Origin: Macrotis lagotis
Taxonomy: Eukaryota; Chordata; Mammalia; Peramelemorphia; Peramelidae
DNA length: 64,000 bases
Assembly (NCBI RefSeq): GCF_037893015.1
Contig: NC_133666.1
Coordinates: forward strand, 622,796,148 to 622,860,147
Reading direction: 5' to 3'
Shown here: positions 12,400-24,537 of the stretch, one piece after another
Layout: the number at the start of each line of letters is the position of its first letter
Position numbering within the stretch: position 1 is the stretch's first letter
Program-made: the position numbers and the translations under genes
Notes under the pieces: generated by a model
Databases searched by the model: none
Seen by the model: the letters and a program-made list of their open reading frames with translations, nothing else
Told to the model about the DNA's origin: nothing

Positions 12400-12539
12400 G
12401 TGAGTATGCCTTCCCAAAGAATCTGAGAACTTAACTCTAACTTGTAGAATCTTTTCCTGTGGTAGCACATATCACCATGATTCTGCACTCAGAGACCCAA
12501 CAAATTAGACACCTTTTATGCCCTAGTAATCAAAATTAT

Positions 12540-14060
12540 CTATTTCACACCTTGTGCTGCTCTCTATCTCTTGTTTATTCATATATTGTTCACCTATCCA
12601 TAAAACTGATAAGTAATATATTCCAAGTTCTTCAAAATTTCTTGTAATATTTCTCTTTATATCTAGTTCATGTATTCATTTTTACCTTATCTTGATAAAT
12701 AGTGTTAAGATACTGGTCTATGCCCAGTTTTGAACATAGTGCTTTCCAGCTCTCCCAACAACTTTTTTTAACTCAATAATGAATTCTTATATTTATTAAA
12801 CACAAGAGTTTACTATACTTATCTGCTGCTGAAATTTGTATGTCTATTTTGTTCCACTGATATATTTTTCTATTTCTTAATTAACACCAGTTGGTTTTGC
12901 TTAAAACTACCTTATAATATAGTTTAAGCTCTGAGTCTGCTAAATTTCATTCCTTTGCATTTTTATTAGTTCCTTTAGTATTTCCAATCTTTTATTTTTT
13001 AATGAATTTTGTTATTATTTTTGTTACTTAGTAAAATAGTTTTTGGCAATTTAATTGGGATGGCATTGGATATATAAATTAATGTAGGTAAAAATGTCAT
13101 TTTTATTATGTTGACTTTACCCCACCCATGAACAACTAATATTTCTCCAATTATTTAATTCTGATTCAGTTGAAGGATCTATTGTTATTCACTTTCCTTG
13201 AAGGAAATTTTTTCATCTATATTTAAAAGTGGTGTTCAAAAGTATTTACTTTGTTTTTGACTTCTTGTTTACACAATGGATTTTTGTGGTTGTTAACACT
13301 ATTTATTGAATGCAATTACTCTCAACTTTTTTCAGCTGTTTTTCTTCTAATTTTAATAGTCTATTGGGGCACAGATATAACTGGTACTCTGAATTCTAGA
13401 ATTGATTCCCAAGAAATATTTCAGAAATATATAATTTATCCTTAATATTATTTTATTAAATTAAATTTATTAGTATTATTTTCATATTTTCTATTTCTAT
13501 GGAAAGGTAACAAGTCTATTCTGTCTATCTCTTACTTCTGAGTTTTATCAATAATATAAAAGACTGATGATTTGTGTGAGTTTATTTTATATCCTCCATA
13601 ATTGTTAAGGTTGTTAAATATTTCAACTAGTTTTTAGTTGATTCTGTAGAGTTCTGCAAATATATCATCATTTCATATGCAAAATTTGATGGTTTTATTT
13701 CTTCATTTTCTATGCTTATTCCTTCAATTTATTTCAATTATTTCTAATACAATATTAAATTGTTGAATGGTAATGGTTATAATGGACATCCTTGCTAAAT
13801 TAATCATCTTATTGGAAAGCTTCTAGTTTTTCACTATTACAGCTAATGCTTACTCTTGGTTTTAGATAAATATTCTTCATTTTTAGAAAAAATTTTATTT
13901 ATTCTTATGCTTTCTAGTGACTTTAATAGGAATAAGTGGTCTGTTTTGTCAAAATTTTTTCTACACCTATTTATGCAACCATATGATATGATTGCTTTTG
14001 TTATGGATATGATCCGTTATAATTTTCTCAATACTGAACCAGTCTAGCACTTCTGGTATA
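12540..14060 (-). mobile_element. L1 ORF2 fragment, inverted
   Basis: The reverse complement reads as L1 ORF2 reverse-transcriptase and downstream sequence. Typical antisense landmarks are TTTTGTTCCACTGATATATT near 12,848 and the block around 13,755-13,800, which is antisense to the known L1 stretch for RQGCPLSP. Heavily decayed. It lies in intron 1 of copy 1. Confidence 0.65.
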
Positions 14061-15074
14061 AATCCCACTTGGTCATATTACTCTTTACTCCAAGTTCCCC
14101 TCCCTGCTTTCTTTGCTGCATGTAACAAAGACCACTTGACTGGTATTTTGTTTCAGACTACTGAGATATCAATAGATACCTTTTCTCACAACACCTATGA
14201 AACTGGAGTGCCACCTCTGTGGCTATAAAAGAACTATAGTCAATGGATGCTTACTCTTTCATTCTCTTATCTTCAAAAGAAGTATCATACTTGAAAGTAT
14301 ATCTAGCCATTCCAATCATATATTTCAATTATAAGGATATAATTTGAGGGAAATTCAGGACAAAAGTTACTTTCTGTGGTTATTAGGGGTGGGGTGAAGA
14401 AATAGTTTCACCTCCAGATATTCAGAGTAAGAAGTTAATCTTAGCCAGCTTAGATTCACCTTCCACCATGTATTTGTCATGAGTAAAATTTAACAAAGAG
14501 AGACACAGACATCTATTCTCTGAATAAGCTAATAGTTTATTAGCTGAATACAAACCAACTAATAAATGGGTCTGAGACTGCCTCAGTTATCCAAAAGACC
14601 CTTTTAAATTAAGTAAATCATTTTACAAGCATAAAAAAGAATAGATTTGGGTAGGTGAGGAAATAATATATTTGATTATAGGAGGCATCATGTTTTTATA
14701 TATGGTGGCATCATGTTTTTATGGACAGCATGATTGATTACATAGCTGAGGCATAAGGAATAGCATGAGTGTCTGGAATTTCTAATCTATTCCACAGATT
14801 CCACCATCACCTTGTCCCAATTACTTTCTGGAAATTTTGTCATACTGAAGCTCCCTTGTCTTTTTCATCACCACTGGTGCCTAGTTTCCTTATCAAAGAC
14901 AGTGCCCATATTTTTATCATTGCCATAGAACTTCTCTTTCCCTGTCATAAACACTAATCCTCCATTGGTCCAGCAATCAATGGGTCTTGTGTTTCTGTCA
15001 CAGATATTGTCCCGCTTGTCCCTACCCTACCTAATCAGTAATGGCTCTTCTTCCTCCCTTTCATCATCTCCCAG

Positions 15075-15159
15075 GTATGATGGAGATTCTCAGACCTTTT
15101 GGATTCTTTCTCTCTAGGTTTTACATGGAAGCTCATCATGATGCCCCAGATGACCTCAG
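15075..15159 (+). pseudogene. Copy 1, signal-peptide exon remnant
   Basis: The acceptor (CTCCCAG|GT) and donor (CTCAG|GTAAG) are kept and the start ATGGAGATT is the same as in copy 2. From that ATG to the donor there are 80 nt against 85 in copy 2. The net 5-nt loss breaks the hydrophobic core and leaves the wrong splice phase. The equivalent exon in copy 2 is 38,311-38,400. Confidence 0.8.
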
Positions 15160-15536
15160 GTAAGTATTTGCTTCAACTTATTTTGGGGTTTTTTGATGTG
15201 AAATAGGAGTTTTGAAAATTGACACTTGAAGCTATAGAAATTCTGTGCTGCCATATTCCCCATATTCTCCCAAACCAGAGATCTAATATTTTCCTAGTCT
15301 TTCCTTAGAATTTTTTCAATTTTCCTAATTCTCTCTGCCAGATCTTTCTCACTATCCTCAAAATTTATTCCTTCTTTCTTTACTTCTCTCTCTGATTTCC
15401 TTCCTCCATACTATCTCATTTCACATTGGTACAAAAGTTCCTTCATTTTGTACCTTTTATACCCTTAAGTATGACTCCTTCTACTCTCTACTGTTCTCTT
15501 TGACCCTAAATCTACCTTTCTGGCTTGATTGAACAG

Positions 15537-15870
15537 GACAGTTCTCAGAGACTGAACCTACAGTACTCATTTAGATCTCATTTAGGAGATAGGTAGAGTT
15601 ATCTGTCCCCAACTCAGTGTGGTCAGCAGGTGGACATGATCAGTTTCCAATCCAATAAGGTATTTACATTTCTTTTGAAATGAGAAGGATTTCAATTTGG
15701 AGATCAGGACCCTAATTATGAAAGGAGGATGTAACTGATGAGAGTTGCTATCAAAAATGGAAAGTCACCCTGACTGATGCTGGATGTGGGACTCTGGGAT
15801 GTAAGATATATGTATCTCATTGAAAATTGTTTTCACCAAGAGGAAACTGATATGAAGCTGAAGGTCTTAG
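15537..15870 (+). pseudogene. Copy 1, Ig-V exon remnant
   Basis: Aligns along its whole length with the Ig-V exon of copy 2 (38,786-39,127). The acceptor GAACAG|G and the donor CTTAG|GTAAG are preserved. The distal part still encodes FHQEETDMKLKVLG, against FHQEEADMELKVLG in copy 2. The proximal frame hits a stop at about codon 13 and further indels follow, so no Ig fold can be made. Confidence 0.85.
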
Positions 15871-15897
15871 GTAAGAATCTGATGTGGGAACTGGACA

Positions 15898-15901
<4 letters not shown>

Positions 15902-15992
<91 letters not shown>
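15902..15992. repeat. (GT)n(AT)n compound microsatellite
   Basis: Alternating GT then AT dinucleotides, starting about 30 bp after the Ig-V donor of copy 1. The same position in copy 2 (about 39,150-39,175) has only a few interrupted TG units, so the expansion happened after duplication. Confidence 0.97.
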
Positions 15993-15994
<2 letters not shown>

Positions 15995-16039
15995 GATTGA
16001 AGGTGGGTGGAAAATTTCCTTCCAAGCTCTGTGATTTTT

Positions 16040-16325
16040 GGAATCATGGGATGTCCTAGTTAAGAGAAATCTCATAGACCATAAAGTGTCTCTGAATAAA
16101 AAAAACCTCTCTCTCCATGACTAGCAGGTACATATTTTAATTTATTCCATTAGCTTTATGCCTAGTCTGATGTTTTACACAAGGAAAATCCTTAATAAAT
16201 TATTGATGAATTTAATAGAAGTTTCAGCCTTTGCTCAAAGATTTCCAATAAGGAGTCCTACTGTCTTGCTGGAGGGGGAACCTTTTCCACATGTGAATAG
16301 ATTATAATAATTAAGAAGTTTTTGT
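16040..16325 (-). mobile_element. CR1/L3 LINE relic with nested L2-type 3' end (shared with copy 2)
   Basis: Matches 39,210-39,510 of copy 2 segment by segment. Outer parts resemble antisense CR1/L3 (AACCTCTCTCTCCATGAC; ATAATTAAGAAGTTTTTG). The middle part, ending TCCTTAATAAATTATTGATG, resembles the 3' end of an L2 LINE. The same nested pair in both copies dates the insertions before the duplication. Confidence 0.6.
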
Positions 16326-16330
16326 GATTG

Positions 16331-16925
16331 CATATGTATAAACTACATCCAATTTCTAGCCCTCTCAATGAGAGGCTGGGAACAGGTAGAGAGGAAAGGA
16401 GAGAATTTGGAACTTAAAGTTTTAAAAACCAAAGTTAAAAGTTGTTTTTTACATGTAACTGGGGAAAATAAAATGTTAAGGAGTTTTAAAAAAGTTTCTG
16501 TGATTATGATCAACTATGATGGACTAGTTCATTTCAGCAGTACAATAATCAAAAGCAATTCCTAAAAGACTTGTGATGGAAAAATACCATCTATACCCGG
16601 AGAAGGAACTGTGGAGTGTAAATGCAGATTAGAGGTTACTATCTTCAATTTTTCAAAGTTATCTTATGTATTATATCATTTTTCTCTCTCTAATTTTTTT
16701 CCTTCCATTTGAATTTGATTTTTCTTTTAGAACATGATTAATATGGATCTATATTTAACATGGCTATGCATCAGTAGAGCCTGTATTAGATTGCTTTCAG
16801 GGGAGAAAAGGGATGGATAGGGAAGAGAAAAAAGGTATAACTCATAACCTTGCAAAAATGATTTTTGAAAACTACAGTTTTATGTAGTTGAAAAATAAAT
16901 TTAAAAAAAATTTAAAATAAAGAGA
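16331..16925 (+). mobile_element. Two truncated L1 3' ends in copy 1 intron
   Basis: The first ends near 16,485 after the typical L1 tail pattern (GAATTTGGAACTTAAAG, then ACATGTAACTGGGGAAAATAAAA). It is flanked by AAGTTTTTGTGATT at about 16,316 and AAGTTTCTGTGATT at about 16,491, a likely target-site duplication of about 14 bp with one mismatch. The second runs to the A-rich tail near 16,925. Neither is present at the matching position of copy 2 (about 39,490). Confidence 0.65.
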
Positions 16926-17384
16926 AAGCCCCCAGATTGGAAGTAGAAAAGTAGTCTAGAATCAGGAACTGAATTGAATAAGAGGAGAGTAATTGCAGCT
17001 TTTCTAGTCTTAGATGTATCAATTTTATTTGTTCCAAAGTTTTTAAATGTCATGTAAAGACATTCAAAAGAAAAAATTTTTGTTAACATTGAACTCAAAT
17101 CCTCTTCTTTGCAACCTTCAATCACTGCTACAAATTATGCCCCAGAGAGACAGTGTAGAACAAATATAATTCATTTTCTAAGGAATGGTTCCTTAAACTT
17201 GCAAGTAATGATCATGTTGAGGCTATGTCTTCACTTCTCCAAGTTATAAAAATCACTAAACTGGCATAATAAAGATACTAAACTTTATAAGTTGTATTTT
17301 ACAATGTAATCTCAAATCAGTCCACCATTCTGGTATAGGGCATGATAAAGAATACACCTTCTCAAATTAATTTTTACAAGGGTG

Positions 17385-17525
17385 ATACTGGACAAGTCAC
17401 TTAACCCTGTTTGGTTCAATTTCTTCATCTGTAAAATGAGTTGGGAAAGGAAATGGAAAACCACTCCAGTATCTTTGTCAAGAAAACCCCAATGGGGTCA
17501 AAGAGGATCTGTTACCACTGAAAAA
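17385..17525 (+). mobile_element. MIR/MAR1-type SINE relic
   Basis: Contains GGACAAGTCACTTAACCCTG and CAATTTCTTCATCTGTAAAA, the hallmark of the MIR core and of marsupial MAR1-like SINEs, followed by GGAAATGGAAAACCACTCC, a MAR1-type tail. Copy 2 has the related stretch at about 39,600-39,665, so insertion predates the duplication. Confidence 0.65.
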
Positions 17526-18009
17526 GAACTTGAAAGATTCTTACTTTAGTCTTCTGGAGTGAGACTGGTTGCATCACTTCTGGATTTTAGGGTGTCTAGG
17601 AGGAACAGGGAGGGCATCTTTTTCTAATGTTTTCAGCTTAAGTCCTTATTCCATTCTGTTCTCACTTGTTGATTTCTAGTCATTCATGTTCCAGTTCAAT
17701 TTAATTAATTCATATCAATTAGCTTTTTAGAAAAGGATATTTACTAAAATACAGCAAGAAAGAATTACAAATATTTTTTTCCAGCACTTAGGGTACACTC
17801 TTCTCAATCCCATCTCAGTCCCTGGGAAAAGTGGGATCACACTCTAAGCAGTTTCTACATAGCATTGGTCCTACCAAATTGACTTCCCAATGTGGCACAA
17901 TTGATATGATGGCTTAGGTTATTTGCTACTTTGCTTTCTACTGTATGCCTCTAAGAACAATCTTTGTGGAGGCAGATCCAGGATGATTCTGAGATTCTAA
18001 AAGTTAGAC

Positions 18010-18480
18010 AAGGTTGTAAAGAGTTTTATATGCCAAACAAAAGAGTTTATATTTGATCCCAGAGGGAATTATTATGTAATCAGTTCAATTATATCTCTTC
18101 ATGATTCCATTTTCAGGGTTTCAGGGAAAGATATTGGAATGGTTTGCTATTTTCTTCACCAGCATTTTGCAGAGGAGTAACAGAAGCAAATAAGGATGGC
18201 AAGTAAGTATCTGAAGTCAGATTTGAATTTAGAAAGGTGACTCTTCATGACTTTAGACTCAACTCAATCTACTATGCCATTTAGGGAGCTACTATATAGA
18301 AAGCAGATGTGATTAGAACTGTATTTTAACAAAATCATTTTAGCAAATGAGAGAGGAGAACCATGAAAAAAATACCAATTGGGAGACTACTATAATAACC
18401 CAAGCAAAAGTTGACGATGGTCGTTAATAGGGGTGGCCTTATGAAGAGAAAAGGAGATTAAAGGCAGTAGATGTGACAAG
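18010..18480 (+). repeat. Ancient mammalian interspersed repeat, copy 1 instance
   Basis: The motifs AGGTTGTAAAGAGTTTTATATGCC, then GAGTTTATATTTGATCCCAGAGG, and later CAAGATTTGGCAACTGATTAG belong to a common old repeat whose family I cannot name. It aligns with 42,335-42,640 of copy 2. A MAR1-like SINE on the minus strand (about 18,100-18,295) is embedded and has no counterpart in copy 2. Confidence 0.55.
18100..18295 (-). mobile_element. MAR1-type SINE, decayed
   Basis: Contains AAAGATATTGGAATGGTTTGC and a diverged MIR-core antisense (TGAAGTCAGATTTGAATTTAG). The same pattern is cleaner at 33,468-33,700. Confidence 0.6.
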
Positions 18481-18507
18481 ATTTGGCAACTGATTAGATT
18501 ATATGAG

Positions 18508-18527
18508 GGGTGTGTGTGTGTGTGTGT

Positions 18528-18558
<31 letters not shown>
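18508..18558. repeat. (GT)n(GA)n microsatellite
   Basis: GT units followed by an uninterrupted GA run, a few bases upstream of the L1 insertion at 18,577. Confidence 0.95.
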
Positions 18559-18561
<3 letters not shown>

Positions 18562-18576
18562 GGTCAAGAATTACTT

Positions 18577-20061
18577 CCTAAACTATTAGAGTAATCTGCT
18601 GTTTGATAAACACAAAGAATCCAGCTATTGGGATAAAAACTTTCTCTGATAAAAACTGCTGGGAAAATTGGAAGTTAGTATGGAAGAAACTTAGATTAGA
18701 CCCACACCTCACACTCTATAACAAGATAAGACCCAAATGGATACAGGATTTGGACATAAAAAACAATGCTATAAGCAAATTAAAAGATCAAGGACTAGTT
18801 TACCATCAGATCTATGGAAAAGGAAGCAGTTTATGACTAAGGAAGAGATGGAGAACATCACTAAAAGCAACCTAGATGATTTCAATTACATTAAATTAAA
18901 AGGTTTTTGCACAGACAAAACCACTGTAACCAAGATCAAAAGAAATGTAAACTGGGAAACAATCTTTACAGCTAATGCTTCTGACAAAGGACTCATTTCT
19001 AAAATATACAGAGAACTGAGTCATATTTTTAAAAAAAGCCATTCTCCAATTGACAAATGGTCAAAGGATAAGCAAAGACAATTTACAGATGAGGAGATCA
19101 AAGCAATCCATAGTCATATGAAAAATTGCTCTAAATCATTACTTATTAGAGAAATGCAAATTAAAGCTTCTCTGAGGTACCACCTCACACCTCTCAGACT
19201 GGCCAATATGACCAGAAAGGATAATGATCATTGTTGGAAGGGTTGTGGGAAAGCTGGGACACTGATTACATTGTTGGTGGAGCTGTGAACTCATGCAAAC
19301 TTTCTGGAGAGAAATTTGGAACTATGTTCAAAGGGCAACAAAAATGTGCATGCCCTTTGACCCAGCAATACCACTACTGGGTCTCTACCCCGAAGAGATG
19401 ATGAAAAAGGGTAAAAACATCACATACAAAAATATTCATAGCAGCCCTGTTTGTGGTGGCAAAGAATTGGAAATCCAATAAATGTTCTTCAATTGGGAAA
19501 TGGCTTAGCAAACTGTGTTATATGTATGTCACGGCACACTATTGTTCTATTAGAAACCAGGAGGGATGGGAATTCAGGGAAGCCTGGAGAGATTTGCATG
19601 AACTGATGCTGAGATGAGCAGAACCACAAAAATACTGTACACCCTAACAGCAACTTGGGGGCAATGATCAACCTTGATGGACTTCCTCATTCCAACAGTG
19701 CAGCAATTGGGGACAATTTGAGGCTGTCTGCGATGGAGAATACCATCTGTATCCAGAGAAACAACTGCGGAGTTTTAACAAAGACCAAGGACTATTACCT
19801 TAAATTTAGGGGAAAAAAACCTGACATCTTATTGTCTGATCTTGCTATCTCTTATACTTTTTATTTCTTCCTTAAGGATGAGATTTCTCTCTCATCACAC
19901 TCAATTTGGATCAATGTATACCATGGAAACAATGTAAAGACTGACAAATTGCCTTCTGTGGGGGGTGGGGGGTGGAGGAGGGAAGTAAGATTAGGGGAAA
20001 AATTGTAAAACTCAAAATAAATAAAATCTTTAATAAAAAAATAAAATAGAGGGAAAAAAAG
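18577..20061 (+). mobile_element. 5'-truncated L1 LINE (ORF2 C-terminus and 3'UTR)
   Basis: This is a young-looking insertion of about 1.5 kb. The frame at 18,737-19,288 is open for about 183 codons and encodes the L1 ORF2 C-terminal region (ASDKGLISKIYRELSHIFKK; SPIDKWSKDK; IREMQIKASLRYHLTPLRLA). It continues in other frames to about 19,480, then a 3'UTR and AATAAA plus A-rich tail near 20,020-20,050. GAATTACTT occurs at 18,568-18,576 and again at 20,062-20,070, a plausible target-site duplication. It is absent from copy 2, so it came after the gene duplication. Confidence 0.85.
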
Positions 20062-20069
20062 GAATTACT

Positions 20070-20853
20070 TGCTAGTATTCAAATTGTGTGATGGTAATAC
20101 TAATTGAGAGGAGTAAGGAACTGTGGAGAAGTGGTAGATTTAGGGAGAAATATAAGAGCATGTTGCCTTGAACATGTTGAATTTAAGTTGAGAAATCCAA
20201 TTTGAAATGTCAAAAAGATTTTCTGGAAATGTAGGCTTGGTGTTCTAGATAGAGACAAGATACAAACAGATACATAGAGACATGTCATCTGTTTAGAGAA
20301 AATAACAATTTATAAAGATAAAGTAGAGAGAGAATTGAGAAGGGGACTTAGAAAAGCCCCCTGGCACACACTGACTACGTTACATATGTAGCAAAGGACT
20401 CTAGAGTGCTACTGGACAGACAGGAGGAAAACCAGAGAGGTTAAAAAAGGATTAAGATTGATAAAAAAAAACAATAACAAAGTAAACAACCAATGGACTT
20501 GTGAACTAAGTGATTGTTGAAACATTTGTTAGGAGATATTTCATTGCAGTAATTAAGTCAAAAACTAGATTTTAGAGAGTTTAAAAAGTGAATTATTTAA
20601 GTGATAATGAAAGCTAAGAGATATAACTTTTTTCTGTGATTTTGTGAAATTGGAGTTGGGGAATAAATAGAATAATAGCCTGAGGGGTTAGTAGAATGAC
20701 ATGAAAAATTTTCAAGTATGAGGGAAATCTGGGCATATTTGTAGGCAATGTAAAAGGAACAAGTAGTAAGGGACTGAATGAAAAGACAGATTTAAATATA
20801 TAGAGAGAGACAGAGTAAGAGAACAAAAAAGGGATGTAAGGAGGAAGAGAGGG

Positions 20854-20910
<57 letters not shown>

Positions 20911-23553
20911 GTTGGTCTTGGCATGGAGAAGGGTTACCTCTTTAACAGAGGCTGTAAAAAAGGAGAAGTTGGATGAAGTTGTCAAGAAGTTAGAGAGATG
21001 GAGAAAGGAAAGAGAACTAATGTATAATGAACTATATTTTCTCAGAAAATATGAGGTGTTTTAAAATATGGAAAGAGGAATATGGGAAACTTGAGAGAAG
21101 TGAAGGTTTGAAAAAACCATTGTGGGAATAGAGAATCAATTAAAAACTAGTAAAAATATTTTGCTGAGTTGAAAGCATAGCAGAGATTAGATAGTTTTAG
21201 CAAAATATATTTTAATTTTGTCAATTAATAATATCCACTTTCTCTTCATCTCACTTCCCTTCCCTCCACTCCTATTGAAAAAGAATTAAAATCACACAGT
21301 TGTAACAAAAATTGTTTAGTTCCAAAAAAGAATACAGTATTGGTTCTATGCAAAAACTGATATCTACAATTGCACCTTGAGTCCACAATTTCTTCATCCG
21401 GAATAAGGTATTATGATTATGTTTCACCATGGGTCATTTAGAATCATGGTTGTTCATTGCAGATAACATAAATCTGTAGTGAATTTATTCAATAATTTTT
21501 CATAACTTCCTCTATATTTGTTTATCAGCACAAGAGTAAGAAATGGATAGGAAATCTAGAGATGGCATTTGATCCATAGTAAGACAAGGGAAAGGGATTA
21601 AAGAGTAGAAAACAATACAATATTTTACCAATTAAAAATAGATAGTTTTGGAGGGAAGTAAGAAAGTTTTGGTCAGGGTGACGACCTGAGGAAGTACTAA
21701 AGTACTATAAAGTACTATAAAGTACTATGATACTCATAGGAGAAAAGGAACAAAGGAAGATCTTTGGAATGAGGAGTGAGGTACAGCCAGAGATAATAAG
21801 ATAGTTATGATTTGATTTTGGAATTTAAGAATTCTTGATCATGTAAGTATTAATTTGTGAGTGATAGCAAGGTCAGATGTACTCCAATTTATACCTTATT
21901 GTGGCTGAGTTGGCATAGAGGACTGGTATGGGAGTTGAGAAGATTGAGGAACCAAGAGACTAGAGGTTTTGAAGAAATATCAACGTGGCTGTAGATATAT
22001 TCTAGTATGACAGTAGTTGGAATGTGAGTAATGACAAGAACTGAACTTTTTAAATGTTATTTTATTTAACTTTTCAATTACATACAAAAATAGTTTTCAA
22101 AATTCATCTTTTTGTTCAGCTTTTGAGTTTCACATTTTTCTACCTCTCTTCTTTCCCTCCCCTCTCCCCAGGACACATAGCAATCTGAAATAGATTATAC
22201 ATTTATAATCATGAAGAACTGAACCTTTTGGAAAAGGAGGGAGAATGATCTGGGGAACAGGTAACTGTCAATTGATTAGATTGGATATCTAGATAGAACA
22301 AAACTCAAAGCAAGAATCCCTGTGCCTTCTATAGCAGCAGATAGAAGATCTGAAAATGGCAATGAGAATGAGCTGTATTCTGGCTTCCTCCCAGCAGTGT
22401 GAATTTGAGCAATATGAGATGTGGTACAAACCAATATTGAAAACAAAATCCAAGAAATTCAGTGTTCTCTAGGAAGAGCCAGGTCTCAGTAAATGCTGGA
22501 AAATGGGAGGAGTAAGAGAGAAAGAAGTTTCTAATCAAAGACATTTTGTGAATTAATTAAGGAACATGAAACAAAGAAGAGATCTAAAAAGAAGGAAAAG
22601 AAATTCCAGAAGGAACAATATTGAAGTAGATCACTTTATGTATAAAATCCATTCTGGGATGCAATAGGGACCATGTTTCTCATCTCTTTGTTAGTGGGTT
22701 TGGATCAATTGCTCAGGATTGCTATATTTGTTTTAGTCACCAGGTGGTAGTCAAAGCTAATTACATTGACTTTCTACTTACAGTTGCAACTTGGCCCCTT
22801 TTCCCTACAGGAGCTTTTTAATGCCCGGAGTTCCTATCTCAGAATTTGGATAATCTAGTAGTAACTTCTAATTCTCTTTGTTCTACATGCTTCCTAAAGG
22901 GTGGAACTCCATTTCCTTTTTCTTTTCCATGTAGTCAACAAACATACAGGCTAAGATGGAAATGCTTCCCCAAAAAATAAAATGAAATAAAAATTTAGAA
23001 GTCAATCACATCCACCCATGTTAAAAAATGAATTTCCAGTTCTCGACATTTTGTTTTGTTTCATGTCTCTTTTAGCTCTCATGAGTTGCTGAAGAGCAGA
23101 TTGTTTTATTTCTGTTGCTGTATCTCTGGTGCTTTGGTACAAAGGTATTTAACAAATAGTGGTGGAGTAGAATTAAATTAAAGTCTCCTAGATTGGTCAT
23201 ATCTTTCTGATATCCTTGGCCCTCTCTTTAAACTCTTAGCCCTGTACAGATATCTGTTCTTTTCTTCTTTTCCACCTTGCTCCTGGCTTCCCCAACATGA
23301 GCTCCTAACTTCTCTTATTGTACAGTCTCTGAAGGAGAGACAGAAGAACTACAAATAGGTTTGTGGTGACTAGAAGCATATATGAAGTTGACCAACAAGT
23401 CACAGGAAGCCAAGATTCTCTTTATTTCAGCTACCTTTTATTTCAACCAGAAATATTCCATTATTCCATGACAAGGGCATGAGTAATGCAGAGAAGTCAA
23501 GGTTTCAGTCAGCCTCTGGGAGCTAGGGATTTCCTCCCATTGTATCTTCACAG
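20070..23553. other. Copy 1 intron, partly alignable with copy 2
   Basis: Mostly purine-rich old repeat sequence. A 10-bp tandem unit (TACTATAAAG, about 21,692-21,728) is present. From about 22,300 on, it parallels 43,230-43,750 of copy 2, for example AAAGACATTTTGTGAATTAATTAAGGA near 22,535 and the matching stretch near 43,465. No exon was found that could replace the missing first transmembrane exon. Confidence 0.5.
20855..20907. repeat. (GA)n microsatellite
   Basis: Long GA run in the intron of copy 1. The SLSLSL frames on the other strand are a by-product. Confidence 0.96.
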
Positions 23554-23652
23554 GTCATTTCCCTAACTGTGAGATCAATGGGATTCTTATTGTGACTTGT
23601 ACATTTGAAATTGAAGTCATTTGTTGCCTATGGATGGGGCATAAATGCAAAG
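23554..23652 (+). pseudogene. Copy 1, second-type transmembrane exon
   Basis: This 99-nt exon follows a good acceptor (TATCTTCACAG) and is open in phase 1 to 1. It encodes a hydrophobic segment with GILIVTCTFEIEVICCLW followed by a basic end (HKCK). The sequence after it is ATAAG, where copy 2 has GTAAG, so the donor has lost its G. The coding frame is therefore better kept here than in copy 2, but it cannot be spliced normally. Confidence 0.7.
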
Positions 23653-23967
23653 ATAAGAAAGGGGCAAGTAGTATTGCAATGTGATGTGGGATAAAATAAA
23701 GCTTCAGCTAGGCAATCCCTAAGTAGCCCCGATCCTAAAGGTCCACTAGTCTTTGTGCAGTCCTGACCCCTTGTAGCCAAATTTAGTCCTGTTTTGTGAT
23801 TGCCCCCTACCCCCAACTTTGAACATTTTAGACTTGTGTCTAAATTACTGTCCTGGACTTTTATTGAACTCTAGTTTCTGTTGTACTGGTCCCTTTGTGT
23901 CCCCCAGTCCATGTATAGCCATTCTTCTGAGTGTCCCTGACTGAATTTTCCTCTGTTCTCTTCACAG

Positions 23968-24008
23968 AAAGGATCTAAGTTTCCTGATTTTCACAAAAAC
24001 TTGATTCT
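23968..24008 (+). other. Possible small exon remnant (41 nt)
   Basis: A pyrimidine-rich stretch and TTCACAG precede it and TGTAAGTA follows, both good splice-site matches. Butyrophilin/MOG genes have very short exons after the transmembrane exon. No frame of this segment joins well with its neighbours, and the copy 2 equivalent (about 44,215) has no splice sites. Confidence 0.2.
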
Positions 24009-24340
24009 GTAAGTATAACCAAGTCCCTGTGTAACTCTGAGTTTAGGATTCTGCTCTTCTTAGCACTGCCCTTCTTCCCTCTCCACCATTTCCCCCCTTT
24101 CCCCTCTCATTCTCTTCTATGTACTTGTCAAAAGTAAGGAAGACTGGAACCCTTTTGAGTCTGGATTAATTTAAATAGAATATGGTGCATAAGAATTCAT
24201 ATATAGAACCCAGGGAGGACTTTGGAAAGGGTTCAGAGGCTCAAGGTCAGTCAAGGGACCAGAAACAAATAGTCTCAGTCCTTTCTCCCCAGGAGACCTG
24301 GGAAGTGATATCCTGTTTCCCCTTAAAATACCAACTCATA

Positions 24341-24537
24341 GGTACTTTTAGGCCTATAGGATTTCTTCACAAGTAGCTATCAGTTTGGCAAGACTGGAAA
24401 CTTGTGATGTTTTTATGCTGGTAATTTTCATGAGTGTTACTATTTCAGTGGGAATCATAAGTATTATGAAATCATATTTATTGCAAAGGTTTTGTCACCA
24501 CACCACACCACACCACACCAGAACCCAGAGCTGCAAT
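24341..24537 (+). pseudogene. Copy 1, tail exon remnant
   Basis: Matches the tail exon of copy 2. Shared landmarks include CAGTTTGGCAAGACTGGAAA against CAGTATTTTGGAAAGAGTGG, and AAGGTAATTTCAGGTGGAATC against GAGGTAATTTCCAGCAGAATC. With the acceptor at TTTTAG|GCC the frame stops at the second full codon. A CACAC-C pentamer expansion (24,496-24,521) replaces the RRHH-coding part of copy 2. Confidence 0.75.
24496..24521. repeat. (ACACC)n pentanucleotide repeat
   Basis: About five units of ACACC inside the remnant tail exon of copy 1. Copy 2 has CGCCATCACAGCACCCAACC there. Confidence 0.9.

Noticed and set aside
15777-16075. Frames rich in VCVCVC, IYIYIY or HTHTHT
   Set aside because: Translation of the GT/AT microsatellite. 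Only the few residues before it (FHQEETDMKLKVLG) are exon remnant.
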